A stretch of 60,492 nucleotides of DNA from the NCBI GenBank assembly GCA_014649155.1, contig BMSM01000037.1, positions 1 through 60,492 of the forward strand, in the 5' to 3' direction. Positions 1 to 8,291 of this stretch are shown here, piece after piece. Under the pieces are notes generated by a model that searched no databases, was not told where the DNA came from, and was given only the letters and a program-made list of their open reading frames with translations. The DNA comes from Streptomyces griseoviridis. GTDB taxonomy: Bacteria > Actinomycetota > Actinomycetes > Streptomycetales > Streptomycetaceae. Made by a program: the position numbers and the translations under genes. Positions within the stretch are counted from its first letter, which is position 1, and each line of letters opens with the position of its first letter.

Positions 1-1
1 G

Positions 2-184
2 CGTTCGCTGGAGTGGGCGACGTCCTGTCCGCCGCCCCGGCACAACTTCCACGCGCTGCCCCGCATCCGCTCCGAGTCGCCCGCCTTCGACCTGCACCAT
101 CCCGCGCTGGTCCAGCTGGATGTGAAGGAGCGCACCGGGCAGCGCGACGTGCTGGACGCGCCGGGGCACGAGAGCGACCGGTAG
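2..184 (+). CDS. ctaD: cytochrome c oxidase subunit I, C-terminal end
   Basis: Only the last 60 codons lie in the window; the gene begins to the left. The frame gives the conserved C-terminal tail of actinobacterial aa3-type oxidase subunit I, including LEWATSCPPPRHNF and a following SPAFDLHHP stretch. This subunit carries the haem a and haem a3-CuB centre in the membrane, but those residues lie outside the window. The reading frame ends in TAG, and a GC hairpin follows directly. Confidence 0.85.
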   Translation, partial: RSLEWATSCPPPRHNFHALPRIRSESPAFDLHHPALVQLDVKERTGQRDVLDAPGHESDR

Positions 185-205
185 GGGCGGGCGCCCCTGA
201 CTTTT
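184..205 (+). terminator. probable terminator after ctaD
   Basis: GGGGCG and CGCCCC form a 6-bp inverted repeat that overlaps the last base of the ctaD stop codon, and a short T run (CTTTTCTC) follows. The apparent loop is only two bases, so the real stem is probably one pair shorter. Confidence 0.5.
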
Positions 206-294
206 CTCAGGGACACCTGGCGTCCCCCGCTCCCTACAGTGCCGGGTGACCGACAGGTGCCGCGCGCCGCGGCCCATCAGCACAGGGGGAACCC

Positions 295-393
295 ATGATG
301 TCCCGTCCCTTCGCCCGGGCGGCGCTCCTCACGGCGGCCGGAACGCTGATCCTGCTGGCGCCGCTCGTCGTGCTGGCCCCGGCGCCCTGGTGA
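295..393 (+). CDS. small single-pass membrane peptide (32 aa)
   Basis: A 32-residue frame starts at ATG, four bases after AGGGGGA, a strong ribosome-binding sequence. After a short MMSRPFAR head, nearly the whole product is one hydrophobic helix of Leu, Ala and Val, so it would be a one-span membrane peptide. Function is unknown. The clear ribosome site and the fit to a membrane span are the only support, and comparison with other genomes would be needed to call it real. Confidence 0.4.
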   Translation: MMSRPFARAALLTAAGTLILLAPLVVLAPAPW

Positions 394-415
394 CGCCGGC
401 CGTACGCATGCGCGT

Positions 416-817
416 TCAGCCGGTGTGTCCCGCCACCTGTTCCGCCAGCCGGTCCAGGCTGGTGGCGAGGGCGTCGTCCACGGCGGCGCGCCCCGGGTCG
501 TGCCGGTCGTCGAAGAAGGAGAGGTGCACCGTCACCTCGCTGGTGCCGTCGTCGACGCCGGCCACCTGGAGCCAGCCGGCGTAGGCGCCCTCGTCACGTG
601 TCCCCCATTCCAGCCTCAGCTGCTCCGGGCGGGCCCGCAGCAGGGCGGAGGTGTCCTGGCCGGTGCGGTCCTCGTGCACGGTGACGGCGGGCGGGTCGTC
701 GATGCGGACGTGCAGGTCGCGGGGGAGCCAGGCGTCCAGCCGCCCGGCGTCCGCGGCCCGCTCGAAGACCTGTCCGGCACCGGCGGGCAGGGTGCGGGAA
801 CGCTCGTACTCGGTCAT
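416..817 (-). CDS. SRPBCC-family protein
   Basis: This 133-residue cytosolic protein looks like the START/Bet v1-like SRPBCC fold. It opens with a strand of the type YERSRTLPAGAGQVFERAAD, has central strands rich in acidic and Arg residues (RLEWGTRDEGAYAGWLQV), and ends in a long amphipathic helix (DALATSLDRLAEQVAGH). Family members bind hydrophobic ligands or act as polyketide or Hsp90-activator-like proteins; no ligand can be inferred here. The ATG was chosen because GAGGAGCG lies at the right distance upstream. It is transcribed away from the phosphatase gene to its right. Confidence 0.65.
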   Translation of the reverse strand: MTEYERSRTLPAGAGQVFERAADAGRLDAWLPRDLHVRIDDPPAVTVHEDRTGQDTSALLRARPEQLRLEWGTRDEGAYAGWLQVAGVDDGTSEVTVHLSFFDDRHDPGRAAVDDALATSLDRLAEQVAGHTG

Positions 818-978
818 CGCGGCACCGCTCCTCGGTCGGGGTGTCCTGTCGGTCACCGCGTGCCCGGTCCACGGCGGCCGAAGCGTCCGGGCCGGCGCCC
901 GCCCGGCGCGCGGGGCGCGGGGCCCGGTGCCAGACTGGCGCTCTACGCGGCCCATCGAGCGCGACGAGGGGAGACGAG

Positions 979-2160
979 GTGTCGACGGGAGAGCCGGGCG
1001 ACGCGCGGCTGCACGAGTTCCTCGCCGATCCGGAGCACCTGACCTCGGATCTGCCGACCGCCGTGGCGCGCTGCGCGAAGGCCCTGGACCTCCAGCACGC
1101 CGTGGTCTACCTCGTCGACATCCAGCAGCGGCACCTGGTCCCGCACACCGACGTGGCCACCCCGCTGCCCGTCGACGGCTCGCTGGCGGGCTGGGCGTAC
1201 CGGACGCAGTCGCTGCGGGTCGAGGAGGCCGCAACCGGCGGGGTCACCGCCTGGTTCCCGCTGCTGGACGGCGCCGAGCGGCTCGGTGTGCTCGCCGTCA
1301 GCCAGCCCGCGCTCACCTCGGGATCGCTGACCCGGGGCCGCGCGCTGGCCTCGCTGCTGGCCATGATGATCACCTCGAAACGGTCCTTCGAGGACTCCTT
1401 CGCCCGGTGCACCCGCACCGAGCGGATGCGGCTGCCCTCGGAGATGCTCCGCGCCTTCCTGCCGCCGCGCACCATCGGCGACGGCACGGTGGTGTCGACC
1501 GCCGTCCTGGAACCGGCGTACGAGATCGGCGGGGACGCCTTCGACCACTCGCTGACCGGGACGACCCTGCACGTCACCGTCCTGGACGCCATGGGGCACG
1601 ACCTGGCGTCCGGGCTGACCAGCGCCGTGTCGCTGGCCGCCTGCCGCAACGCCCGGCGCAACGGTGCCGAGCTGCCCGATCTGGTGCGCACCGTGGACGA
1701 GGCGCTCGCGCGGTGGCTGCCGGAGAAGTACTGCACGGCGGTCATCGCCCAGCTCGACCTGGCCACCGGTGTGCTGCGCTGGTGCAACTGCGGGCATCCG
1801 GCACCCCTCCTCATCCGCGACGGGCAGTTGCTCATCGACGCCCTGGAGCGGGAAGCCGACCCGCCGATGGGCCTGCCGTCCCAGCTGTCGCCCCGGCCGC
1901 GCCGGATGCACGAGGTGGCCCTGGAGCCCGGTGACCGGGTGCTGGTGTACACGGACGGGATCACCGAGGCCCGCACCCACGAGGCCCGGCTGATGGGCCT
2001 GGAGCGGTTCGCGGACTACGTCATCCGGGCCACGGCCGGCGGGGAGCTGGCGCCGGAGACACTGCGCCGCCTGATCCACTCGATCCTGGACGCGCGGGGG
2101 AACCGGCTGCGGGACGACGCGACGCTGCTGATGTTCGAGTGGCGGCCGCCGGCCCGCTGA
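979..2160 (+). CDS. GAF-like sensor / SpoIIE-type PP2C protein phosphatase
   Basis: This 393-residue cytosolic protein has a GAF-like N-terminal half (about residues 20-135) and a SpoIIE/PP2C-type Ser/Thr phosphatase domain (about 170-390). The metal-binding Asp motifs are present: GGDAFDH, VLDAMGHDLASGL, VYTDGITEA and a terminal RDDATLLMFEW. Such proteins usually dephosphorylate anti-sigma-factor antagonists in partner-switching pathways. There is no kinase or antagonist gene beside it, so its partner is unknown. The GTG start follows GAGGGGAG at good spacing; frames further upstream lack a ribosome site. Confidence 0.85.
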   Translation: MSTGEPGDARLHEFLADPEHLTSDLPTAVARCAKALDLQHAVVYLVDIQQRHLVPHTDVATPLPVDGSLAGWAYRTQSLRVEEAATGGVTAWFPLLDGAERLGVLAVSQPALTSGSLTRGRALASLLAMMITSKRSFEDSFARCTRTERMRLPSEMLRAFLPPRTIGDGTVVSTAVLEPAYEIGGDAFDHSLTGTTLHVTVLDAMGHDLASGLTSAVSLAACRNARRNGAELPDLVRTVDEALARWLPEKYCTAVIAQLDLATGVLRWCNCGHPAPLLIRDGQLLIDALEREADPPMGLPSQLSPRPRRMHEVALEPGDRVLVYTDGITEARTHEARLMGLERFADYVIRATAGGELAPETLRRLIHSILDARGNRLRDDATLLMFEWRPPAR

Positions 2161-2602
2161 CCCGCCCCGTCCGGCGGCACGGTCCCGATCCGGTGCGCGC
2201 CCGCGGCCGGCCGAGGACGAGATCCTTGCCGGCCGGGGTGACGCGCGTGGAGCCGGCCAGGCAGGACCCCTCACCGGTGGTGGAACCGGTGTCGGTGACC
2301 CGGGCGTGACCCAGGTGGCCAGGTCCTGGGCGGCCGTCTCCGGCAGGGCGCCGCGTTGCCACCCGGCGCGGGCCTCGCGCGCCGCCGCCGGGTCGTGCCG
2401 TCCGGTCTCCGCGAGCCGGGCGGACATCCAGCCGGTCCAGGGTGCGGCGGTCGTCGTCCATGATGTCCGGGGCCCCTGCGGCCGGTCCGCGTACCGGCCC
2501 GTGTCGGCGCCGGTACGCCGGGTACCCGGAAAGGCACCTCGCGGCCTGGGGAACCGCTTCCCCGGTGGACCGCGAACGGCCCGGTCCGGAAAGGGGACAG
2601 CG
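2161..2602 (+). other. 442-bp gap with possible gene relic and a promoter
   Basis: No intact gene is supported. On the minus strand near 2270-2465 there is protein-like composition broken by a frame change: MDDDRRTLDRL in one frame, then MSARLAETGRHDP and QRGALPETAAQDL in another. This may be a decayed short gene, but the family was not recognised. The right end holds a sigma-B-like promoter for the next operon. Confidence 0.3.
2501..2525 (+). promoter_or_regulatory. sigma-B-like promoter of the NTase-BON-phosphoesterase operon
   Basis: GTGT, a 15-base spacer and GGGTAC match the published S. coelicolor sigma-B consensus GNNT-N14-16-GGGTA(C/T). Transcription would begin about 10 bases downstream, leaving roughly a 65-base leader before the ATG at 2603. 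The -35 element is degenerate, so the -10 match carries most of the weight. Confidence 0.5.
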
Positions 2603-3295
2603 ATGACGCAGCCCGCCGACGATCACGCTCTCGATCAGCGCGCCGGCGTGTCCGAACTCCGAGTGGCGGGGCAGACCGTGCCCGGCCCGAGCGGCGGCGG
2701 GGTCCGGGAGGAGGACCTCCCCCTCGACCGCAACCAGGCGATCCTCCAGGCCGCGAAACAGGTCGGAGCCCTGCTGAAGAAGACCGGGCTGCCGTTCGCG
2801 CTGGCGGGAAGCGTCGCCGTCTACGCGCACGGCGGCACCCAGAACCTCCAGCACGACGTCGACTTCTGCATCCGCCCCGAGGACGCGGAGGCCGTCGCCG
2901 GGGCGCTGCGCGAGGCCGGGCTGGGCGTCTACACCCCGCCCGAGGACTGGCTGCTGAAGGCCGACTGCCTCGGCCAGCAGGTCGACCTGATCTTCGAGCT
3001 GGCGCACGAGCCCGTCACCTCCGGGTTGCTGGGCCGGGCCGAGGAGCGGTCGGTGGACTCGGTGCTGATGCCGGTGCTGTGCCCGACGGACCTGCTGCGG
3101 GGGCTGCTGGCGGCCTTCTCCGAGCACCACTGCGACTTCGGGGCCGTCCTGCCCATCGCCCGCACCCTGCGGGAGAAGGTCGACTGGGCCGGGCTCCGCC
3201 GCGACCTCGGTGCCGACCCCATGCCGGCCGCCTTCTTCTACGTGCTGGAGCGGCTGGAGATCATCCCCACGACAGGCGAGGAGGGACCGCGATGA
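2603..3295 (+). CDS. nucleotidyltransferase-fold protein
   Basis: This 230-residue protein has the minimal nucleotidyltransferase signature: a Gly-Ser loop in LAGSVAVYAHGG, then HDVDFCI, the paired Asp that would hold catalytic metal. The segment around residues 60-130 resembles AbiEii/MNT-type nucleotidyltransferases; the C-terminal third is helical. Substrate is unknown. The start is the ATG just after AAAGGGGAC. Its stop overlaps the next start (ATGA), so it is translationally coupled to the BON gene. The metal-binding motif is intact, so an active transferase is plausible. Confidence 0.7.
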   Translation: MTQPADDHALDQRAGVSELRVAGQTVPGPSGGGVREEDLPLDRNQAILQAAKQVGALLKKTGLPFALAGSVAVYAHGGTQNLQHDVDFCIRPEDAEAVAGALREAGLGVYTPPEDWLLKADCLGQQVDLIFELAHEPVTSGLLGRAEERSVDSVLMPVLCPTDLLRGLLAAFSEHHCDFGAVLPIARTLREKVDWAGLRRDLGADPMPAAFFYVLERLEIIPTTGEEGPR

Positions 3296-3573
3296 GCGAC
3301 TCCGCCGCACCCCGGGCCGGTGCCGGAACCGGTGAGAACGTCGAGTACCGCGTCGCCCATCTGCGCGACCGGCTGGCCGCCGAGGAACTGGGTGAGCTGG
3401 GGGTCCGCGCCGAGGTCCGGGCCGGGGCGGTCGCCGTCACCGGGACGGTGCCGTCCGCCCGGTGCCGCGACACCCTGCTGCGGGTCGTCGGCGAGGAACT
3501 GGCCGGGCTGACCGTGCACAGCGACATCGTGGTGGCCGAGACCGCCCGCCCCGACCGTGCCGAGGAGCTGTGA
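3292..3573 (+). CDS. small BON-domain-like protein
   Basis: This 93-residue protein has the alpha/beta pattern of a BON domain: a helix (RVAHLRDRLAAEEL), a strand with Gly (GVRAEVRAGAVAVTGTV), a second helix and a strand (LTVHSDIVVAE). BON domains usually bind phospholipid or act as small ligand modules. Here there is no signal peptide or membrane span, so it would be cytosolic. It overlaps the gene before it by four bases and the gene after it by one base, so the three are one operon. Confidence 0.65.
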   Translation: MSDSAAPRAGAGTGENVEYRVAHLRDRLAAEELGELGVRAEVRAGAVAVTGTVPSARCRDTLLRVVGEELAGLTVHSDIVVAETARPDRAEEL

Positions 3574-4328
3574 TGATCCGTGTCGCCGCCGTCGGAGACA
3601 TCCACATGGGACCGGAGAGCCAGGGCCTGCTGCGGCCCGCCTTCGAGACCCTGCCGGACTGTGCCGACCTGCTGCTGCTCGCCGGGGACCTGACCCGGCA
3701 CGGCACACCCGAGGAGATGGACGTGGTGGCCCGCGAGGTACGGGACCTGCCGGTGCCGGTGGTGGCGGTGCTCGGCAACCACGACCACCACGACGGGCAG
3801 CCCGAGAAGGTGACCGGCATCCTCCGGGATGCGGGGGTGACGGTCCTGGAGGGCGAGGGCGCGGTGATCGACTGCGCGGGCACCCGGGTCGGGGTCGCCG
3901 GGACGAAGGGGTTCGGCGGGGGGTTCGTCGGGCGCAGCGCCGGGGAGTTCGGCGAGCCGGTGATGAAGGAGTTCGTCCGCACCACCCGGCGCAGCGCCGA
4001 CGCGCTGTGCGCCGCGCTGAAGGACCTGGCCGGCCGGGACTGCGCGGCGCGGATCGCGCTGACCCACTTCTCCCCCGTCGCCGACACCCTGGCGGGCGAA
4101 CCGCTGGAGATCTATCCGTTCCTGGGCAGCTATCTGCTGGCCGAGGCCATCGACACCGCCGGGGCCGATCTCGCGGTGCACGGGCACGCGCACGCCGGCT
4201 CGGAGCACGGCATGACGGCGGGCGGGGTGCGGGTGCGCAACGTCGCCCAGCCGGTGATCAGGCGGGCGTTCAACGTGTATCAGCTCGCGCTGGGCCGGTC
4301 CGGGTCCTCCTCGGTGGTGCGGGCGTAG
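3573..4328 (+). CDS. calcineurin-like metallophosphoesterase
   Basis: This 251-residue protein has the dimetal phosphoesterase motifs in order: GDIHMG, LLAGDLTRHG, VLGNHDHHDG, a His in ALTHFSP and the closing GHAHAG. Members hydrolyse phosphomono- or diesters; the substrate cannot be told from sequence. Its ATG overlaps the BON stop (TGATG). The last 49 bases overlap the 3' end of the GNAT gene on the other strand. Pairing with a nucleotidyltransferase suggests that one enzyme adds and the other removes a phosphate-linked group, but that is inference. Confidence 0.8.
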   Translation: MIRVAAVGDIHMGPESQGLLRPAFETLPDCADLLLLAGDLTRHGTPEEMDVVAREVRDLPVPVVAVLGNHDHHDGQPEKVTGILRDAGVTVLEGEGAVIDCAGTRVGVAGTKGFGGGFVGRSAGEFGEPVMKEFVRTTRRSADALCAALKDLAGRDCAARIALTHFSPVADTLAGEPLEIYPFLGSYLLAEAIDTAGADLAVHGHAHAGSEHGMTAGGVRVRNVAQPVIRRAFNVYQLALGRSGSSSVVRA

Positions 4329-4951
4329 GCGGTGGTCTCCGGGCCGAGCGACGGTACGTCGACCCGCCGGAAGCCAAGCCGGTCGTAGAAGGCCCTGGCG
4401 GCGGTGTTGGCCGTCCCGGTCAGCAGGTGGACGGAGGGCACCCCGCGCTCGCGCAGGGCGCGCAGGAAGGTGCGGGTCAGGGCGCGTCCGTGGCCGCGGC
4501 CCTGCCACCCGGGCAGCAGGTCGATGTGGAGGTGGGCCGGGTGGGCGGCCAGTTCGGGGACGATCATCCGCTCGGGGCGGTGCAGGAGGCGGGCGATCCG
4601 CTCGTCCCGGGTGCGGGGCTCGCCGGCCGGGTCCGGCCAGCGGGCGGCGACGCGGGGCAGCCAGTGGGCGCGGAAGGCGGCGGCGAAGCGCGCGGTGTCG
4701 GCGGTGCCGAGGATGTAGCCGACCGCCCGGCCCCGCCCGTCGTCCAGTACGAAGGCCAGGTCCGGCTCCAGATGGGCGTAGGGCGCGGCGAAGGTCGCGG
4801 TGAGGACGCCGGGGTCGGTGTAGTGGGGGCGGCTGTCGTGGCCGTCGTGCCCGGTGCGGACGCAGATCTCGTCCAGGGCCTCGGCGTCCTCGGGGCGGTA
4901 CGGGCGGATGGTCGCGGTGGCGGGCTCGGGTGCGGTGTCGGGGGAGGTCAC
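4280..4951 (-). CDS. GNAT-family N-acetyltransferase
   Basis: The 223-residue protein carries a GNAT domain. The N-terminal part (IRPYRPEDAEALDEICVRTG) is the usual first strand and helix. The acetyl-CoA loop is GWQGRGHGRAL near residue 155, and the C-terminal end has AARAFYDRLGFRRVDV. A long insert between them is typical of the subgroup found fused to or beside O-GlcNAcase-type enzymes. It converges on and overlaps the phosphoesterase gene. The acceptor substrate is unknown. Confidence 0.8.
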   Translation of the reverse strand: MTSPDTAPEPATATIRPYRPEDAEALDEICVRTGHDGHDSRPHYTDPGVLTATFAAPYAHLEPDLAFVLDDGRGRAVGYILGTADTARFAAAFRAHWLPRVAARWPDPAGEPRTRDERIARLLHRPERMIVPELAAHPAHLHIDLLPGWQGRGHGRALTRTFLRALRERGVPSVHLLTGTANTAARAFYDRLGFRRVDVPSLGPETTAYARTTEEDPDRPSAS

Positions 4952-5021
4952 CGCTGTATCGTGCCCGGCCGGTGACGCCCCCTCAAGGACGCGTCCCGGC
5001 CGGGCTCGGGGCGGGCGCCGG

Positions 5022-8000
5022 TCAGCCCACGACGGTCTGGACGTACGGCACCAGGCGGACCGGGCCGACCAGGCCGTGGTCCTGCCGGGCGGTGCTGCCG
5101 AACACCTCCGGGCGGGCCACCCGCAGGCGGTTGACCAGCGGGGTGGCCACCTCGATCTCGATGACGTTGCGTCCCGGGGCGAGGTACGGGCCGATGTCGA
5201 CGACGGGGTTGAGGCGGTCCACCGGCGGGGCCGGGGTGCCGTTGACGGTGACCCGGGCGGTGTCGCTGACCTGCCCCAGTTCGAGGCGGGCGCCGTGCGA
5301 GGCGTCCCAGCCGGCGGGCAGGGCGACCGTGGTGCGGTAGCGGCCGACGCCCGCGGAGTCGGCCAGCTGGGGGATCTGTGACCAGGGCAGCAGGGTGTCG
5401 AGGTCCACGGTGCGGCGGACCGTCTCGGTCCGGGTCGCGGAGGTGCCGGGGAGCCAGTCCTCCACCTCCAGCCGCCAGGAGGCGGGGGTGATCGGGCCGG
5501 GCACCTCCCGGACCTTCGTGGTGACCGGGCGGCCCCGGGAGAGCCGGGTGGTGAAGGTGCCGGCCCGGGTGGTGCGCACGGCGGGTCCCCGGTCGGTGAA
5601 GAGTGCCTCGTCCGCGTCGGTGGCGAGGACGTACGGGCGGTTTCCGTGGCGGTCGCCGAAGAGGCCGGGGCGGCCCAGGGCGACGATCATCGACTCGCCG
5701 GGCCGGAGCGTGACGCGGACGGTGAACGCGTCGCCGTCCTGGGTGTACCGGGCGAGCCGCACCGCCTCGCCGGTCCACGCGTCCAGCAGGTACGGCACGG
5801 CGGTGCCGCGTCCGGTGCGGCGCAGGGTCACGTCGTGGTCGATGGCGGCGACCGCCGGTTTGACGGTCTCGGCGTGCTTGCCGTTGACGAGGTAGTAGAA
5901 GTCGGCGTCGTCCGTGGCCCGGTGGGCGTTCAGCAGCGTGGAGGAGGCGGCGTGCCGGACGTCGGGGGTGACGCCGAGGCCGGCGAGGGCGTCCCCGACG
6001 GCCGTCTTGTCGGCGACGAGGGTGACGTGGGGCAGGGCGAGCAGCCGGGCGAGGACCGCGCGCAGCCGGTCGGTCTCGTCGTCGGCCGGGACGCCCGGGG
6101 TCAGTGCCTGGTCGAAGGCGCCGAGCAGCACGACGGGCAGCCCCCGCTCGGCGAGGGCGAGCAGTCTGCGGGCGTCGGCGAGGGCGAGGGTCGGGGTGGA
6201 GGAGTAGAAGAAGTCGCCCTCGACGAACAGGGCCTTGTACGCGGGACCCTCGGGAGCGAGCCGGCCGCCCCGGACGGTGGCGGAGGGCAGGTCGAGCAGG
6301 GGGCCGCTGAGGAACTGGTGGGTCCAGCCGAGGGGTACGCCGGTCGAGGTGAACCAGGAGGCGCCGATGCCGGTGGCGGTGTAGCCGGTCTGCCGGAACA
6401 CCGCGACGTCGGCGCGGGCGGTGCCGGCCTGGAGGACGCGGTGGACCCGGCCCAGGTAGCCGGCGACGTCCGGCAGATGGCCCCAGGTGGGCTGGCGCGG
6501 TCCCCAGGACTCGCCGTAGCCGGGGGCGCCGTTGTACGGGCTGAACGCGGCGAAGCCGGGCCAGGCGGCGCCCGGGACGGTGGCGTAGGAGAAGCCGTGG
6601 ACGACGGTCTGGTTGACGCCGGCCGCGTAGGCGCCGCCCATGGTGCGCAGGAAGCGGTCCCAGGTGGTGCTGTACGCCGACCCGTTGTAGGCGCCCGCCT
6701 CGCAGGACAGGACGGTGTGCCCCGCCATGTCGCGGCCGCCGGCCAGGCAGCGGTAGTCGTCGAGGTTCTTGAAGCCCAGGGACTCCCCCTCGGCGACGTC
6801 GAGGATCGCGGCGGTGGCGATGGCGTCGGTCTGCAGGCCGTAGGGCTGGGCCCGCAGTTCCATGCCGAGGGAGTGTGCCCAGTCCCGCAGGGCGGTGACG
6901 TGGTGGCGGTTGAACAGGTGGGAGACGGTCTCCCAGAAGTCGTGGCGGATCTGCCGGGTCTCCTGCGCCCCGAAGGCGAAGACCTGGTTGCTGTTGTCGA
7001 GGATCAGCGCGGGCAGGTACGGCAGCAGGGGGCGGCCGTGGTCCCGCGCGAACGCCTCGGGCAGCTTCGGCGTCCAGACCAGGCCGTCGGTCTCCAGTTC
7101 GACGGAGTCCTCGAAGAAGGCGCCGCCCGACGCCTTCAGCAGCTTCCGGATCGCCGGGGTCAGCAGGTTCCGTTCCCAGTACTCGGTGACGGCGGCCGTG
7201 CCGGCGGGGCTGAAGTGGTCGACGACGTACGCGGCGGGCGCGGAGTGCGGGCCGGACTCGGGCTGCTGGGCGGAGCCGCGCCGCCAGTAGGAGATCAGCA
7301 CCCAGTCGCCGTCGCCGGGGGCGGTCCAGGTCAGCGCTCCGCCGGTGACCATGGCGGTGAGGTCCTGGACGGTGGCGAGGTCGAGGCCGGTCTCCTTGCG
7401 GGTGGAGTTGGCCGGGTCGACGCGGGCGGCCTGGACGGCCAGCAGGGTCTGCCGGGTGACGCCGGCGGCGGGCGCGTGCACGGGTGCCGGGACGGGGCCC
7501 TGGTAGGTGGTGCCGGCGGCGACGGAGACGCGGCCGTGGGCGAGTTCCTGGACGGCCGCCTCGTCGTCGGGGGTGACGCCGGGGACGGCGGTGGGCCAGC
7601 TCGGGCCGAGGGTGAGGTCGACGGTGAGGCCGCGTCTGACCGCGCGGCGCAGGGCCGCCTCGACGCCGTCCCGCCAGGACCGGCTGCCCCAGCCGCGGTG
7701 GGCGGTGTCCAGCACCGACTTGTCGGAGAGGCTGTGGTGGACGGCGGCGATCTCGACGCCGCCGAAGCCCGCGTCCGCGATCTGGTCGATCTCCCGGGCG
7801 ATCTCGTCGGGGTCCACCAGGCCGTCCGGCCACCACCAGCGGAACCTGGGGCGCACCGAGCGCGGCGGTTCGGCGAACCAGGCGGCACCGGGGGCGGCGC
7901 CGGCGGTCGCGGCGGCGGTGTCCAGTGAGGCGGCGCCGGCGGCGGGCAGCGCGGACGCGGTGGGTGCTCCGGTGGCGGCGACGGCCGCCGCGACGCCCGT

Positions 8001-8066
8001 ACCGAGGCCGGCGGCGAGGATGCGGCGGCGCGGCATCGCCGGGCGCGGCGGGGTGTGTTCGTGCAT
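5022..8066 (-). CDS. secreted glycoside hydrolase, GH106 alpha-L-rhamnosidase type
   Basis: This 1014-residue protein begins with a twin-arginine-type signal (MPRRRILAAG followed by an Ala-rich core), so it should be exported folded by Tat. The mature part opens with PRFRWWWPDGLVDPDEI and GFGGVEIAAV, characteristic of the GH106 catalytic barrel. It continues through the family-typical segments SFEDSVELETDGLVW-like and GAYNGSAYSTTWDRF. The end has beta-rich domains with a galactose-binding-like fold. GH106 enzymes release rhamnose from plant pectin or glycosides. A LacI-type operator sits 58 bases upstream of the start. Confidence 0.8.
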   Translation of the reverse strand: MHEHTPPRPAMPRRRILAAGLGTGVAAAVAATGAPTASALPAAGAASLDTAAATAGAAPGAAWFAEPPRSVRPRFRWWWPDGLVDPDEIAREIDQIADAGFGGVEIAAVHHSLSDKSVLDTAHRGWGSRSWRDGVEAALRRAVRRGLTVDLTLGPSWPTAVPGVTPDDEAAVQELAHGRVSVAAGTTYQGPVPAPVHAPAAGVTRQTLLAVQAARVDPANSTRKETGLDLATVQDLTAMVTGGALTWTAPGDGDWVLISYWRRGSAQQPESGPHSAPAAYVVDHFSPAGTAAVTEYWERNLLTPAIRKLLKASGGAFFEDSVELETDGLVWTPKLPEAFARDHGRPLLPYLPALILDNSNQVFAFGAQETRQIRHDFWETVSHLFNRHHVTALRDWAHSLGMELRAQPYGLQTDAIATAAILDVAEGESLGFKNLDDYRCLAGGRDMAGHTVLSCEAGAYNGSAYSTTWDRFLRTMGGAYAAGVNQTVVHGFSYATVPGAAWPGFAAFSPYNGAPGYGESWGPRQPTWGHLPDVAGYLGRVHRVLQAGTARADVAVFRQTGYTATGIGASWFTSTGVPLGWTHQFLSGPLLDLPSATVRGGRLAPEGPAYKALFVEGDFFYSSTPTLALADARRLLALAERGLPVVLLGAFDQALTPGVPADDETDRLRAVLARLLALPHVTLVADKTAVGDALAGLGVTPDVRHAASSTLLNAHRATDDADFYYLVNGKHAETVKPAVAAIDHDVTLRRTGRGTAVPYLLDAWTGEAVRLARYTQDGDAFTVRVTLRPGESMIVALGRPGLFGDRHGNRPYVLATDADEALFTDRGPAVRTTRAGTFTTRLSRGRPVTTKVREVPGPITPASWRLEVEDWLPGTSATRTETVRRTVDLDTLLPWSQIPQLADSAGVGRYRTTVALPAGWDASHGARLELGQVSDTARVTVNGTPAPPVDRLNPVVDIGPYLAPGRNVIEIEVATPLVNRLRVARPEVFGSTARQDHGLVGPVRLVPYVQTVVG

Positions 8067-8123
8067 GGGTGTGCGTCCCTCGGCTCATCGGGAAGAAGGG
8101 CGAGTGAAGTGGGGGGAGGGGGA

Positions 8124-8135
8124 TGAATCGTTTCA
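8124..8135 (-). promoter_or_regulatory. LacI-family-type operator upstream of the GH106 gene
   Basis: TGAATCGTTTCA is a near-perfect palindrome centred on CG and resembles LacI/GalR operators (TGAAACGTTTCA). It lies upstream of the GH106 start on the minus strand. No LacI-family gene is in the window, so the regulator would act in trans. Confidence 0.5.
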
Positions 8136-8291
8136 ATCGCCTACCAGTGCCGGAACGCTAAGTGGCCCGTCCTGGCCGGGTCAAGATCCGTGCGCGAGGT
8201 TCTTGGTCCGCCCGGCGCCGGGTGCCGATTGGCGAGGAGCGGGCGGGGAACCCGGCGGGGGCTGTACGGCACCCCACTTCTGGAGCACACG

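Noticed and set aside
5646..7928. A 760-codon open frame on the plus strand inside the GH106 gene
   Set aside because: It is the antisense shadow of a very GC-rich gene; its composition is Gly/Val/Ala low complexity and has no domain, while the minus strand shows a clear GH106 protein.
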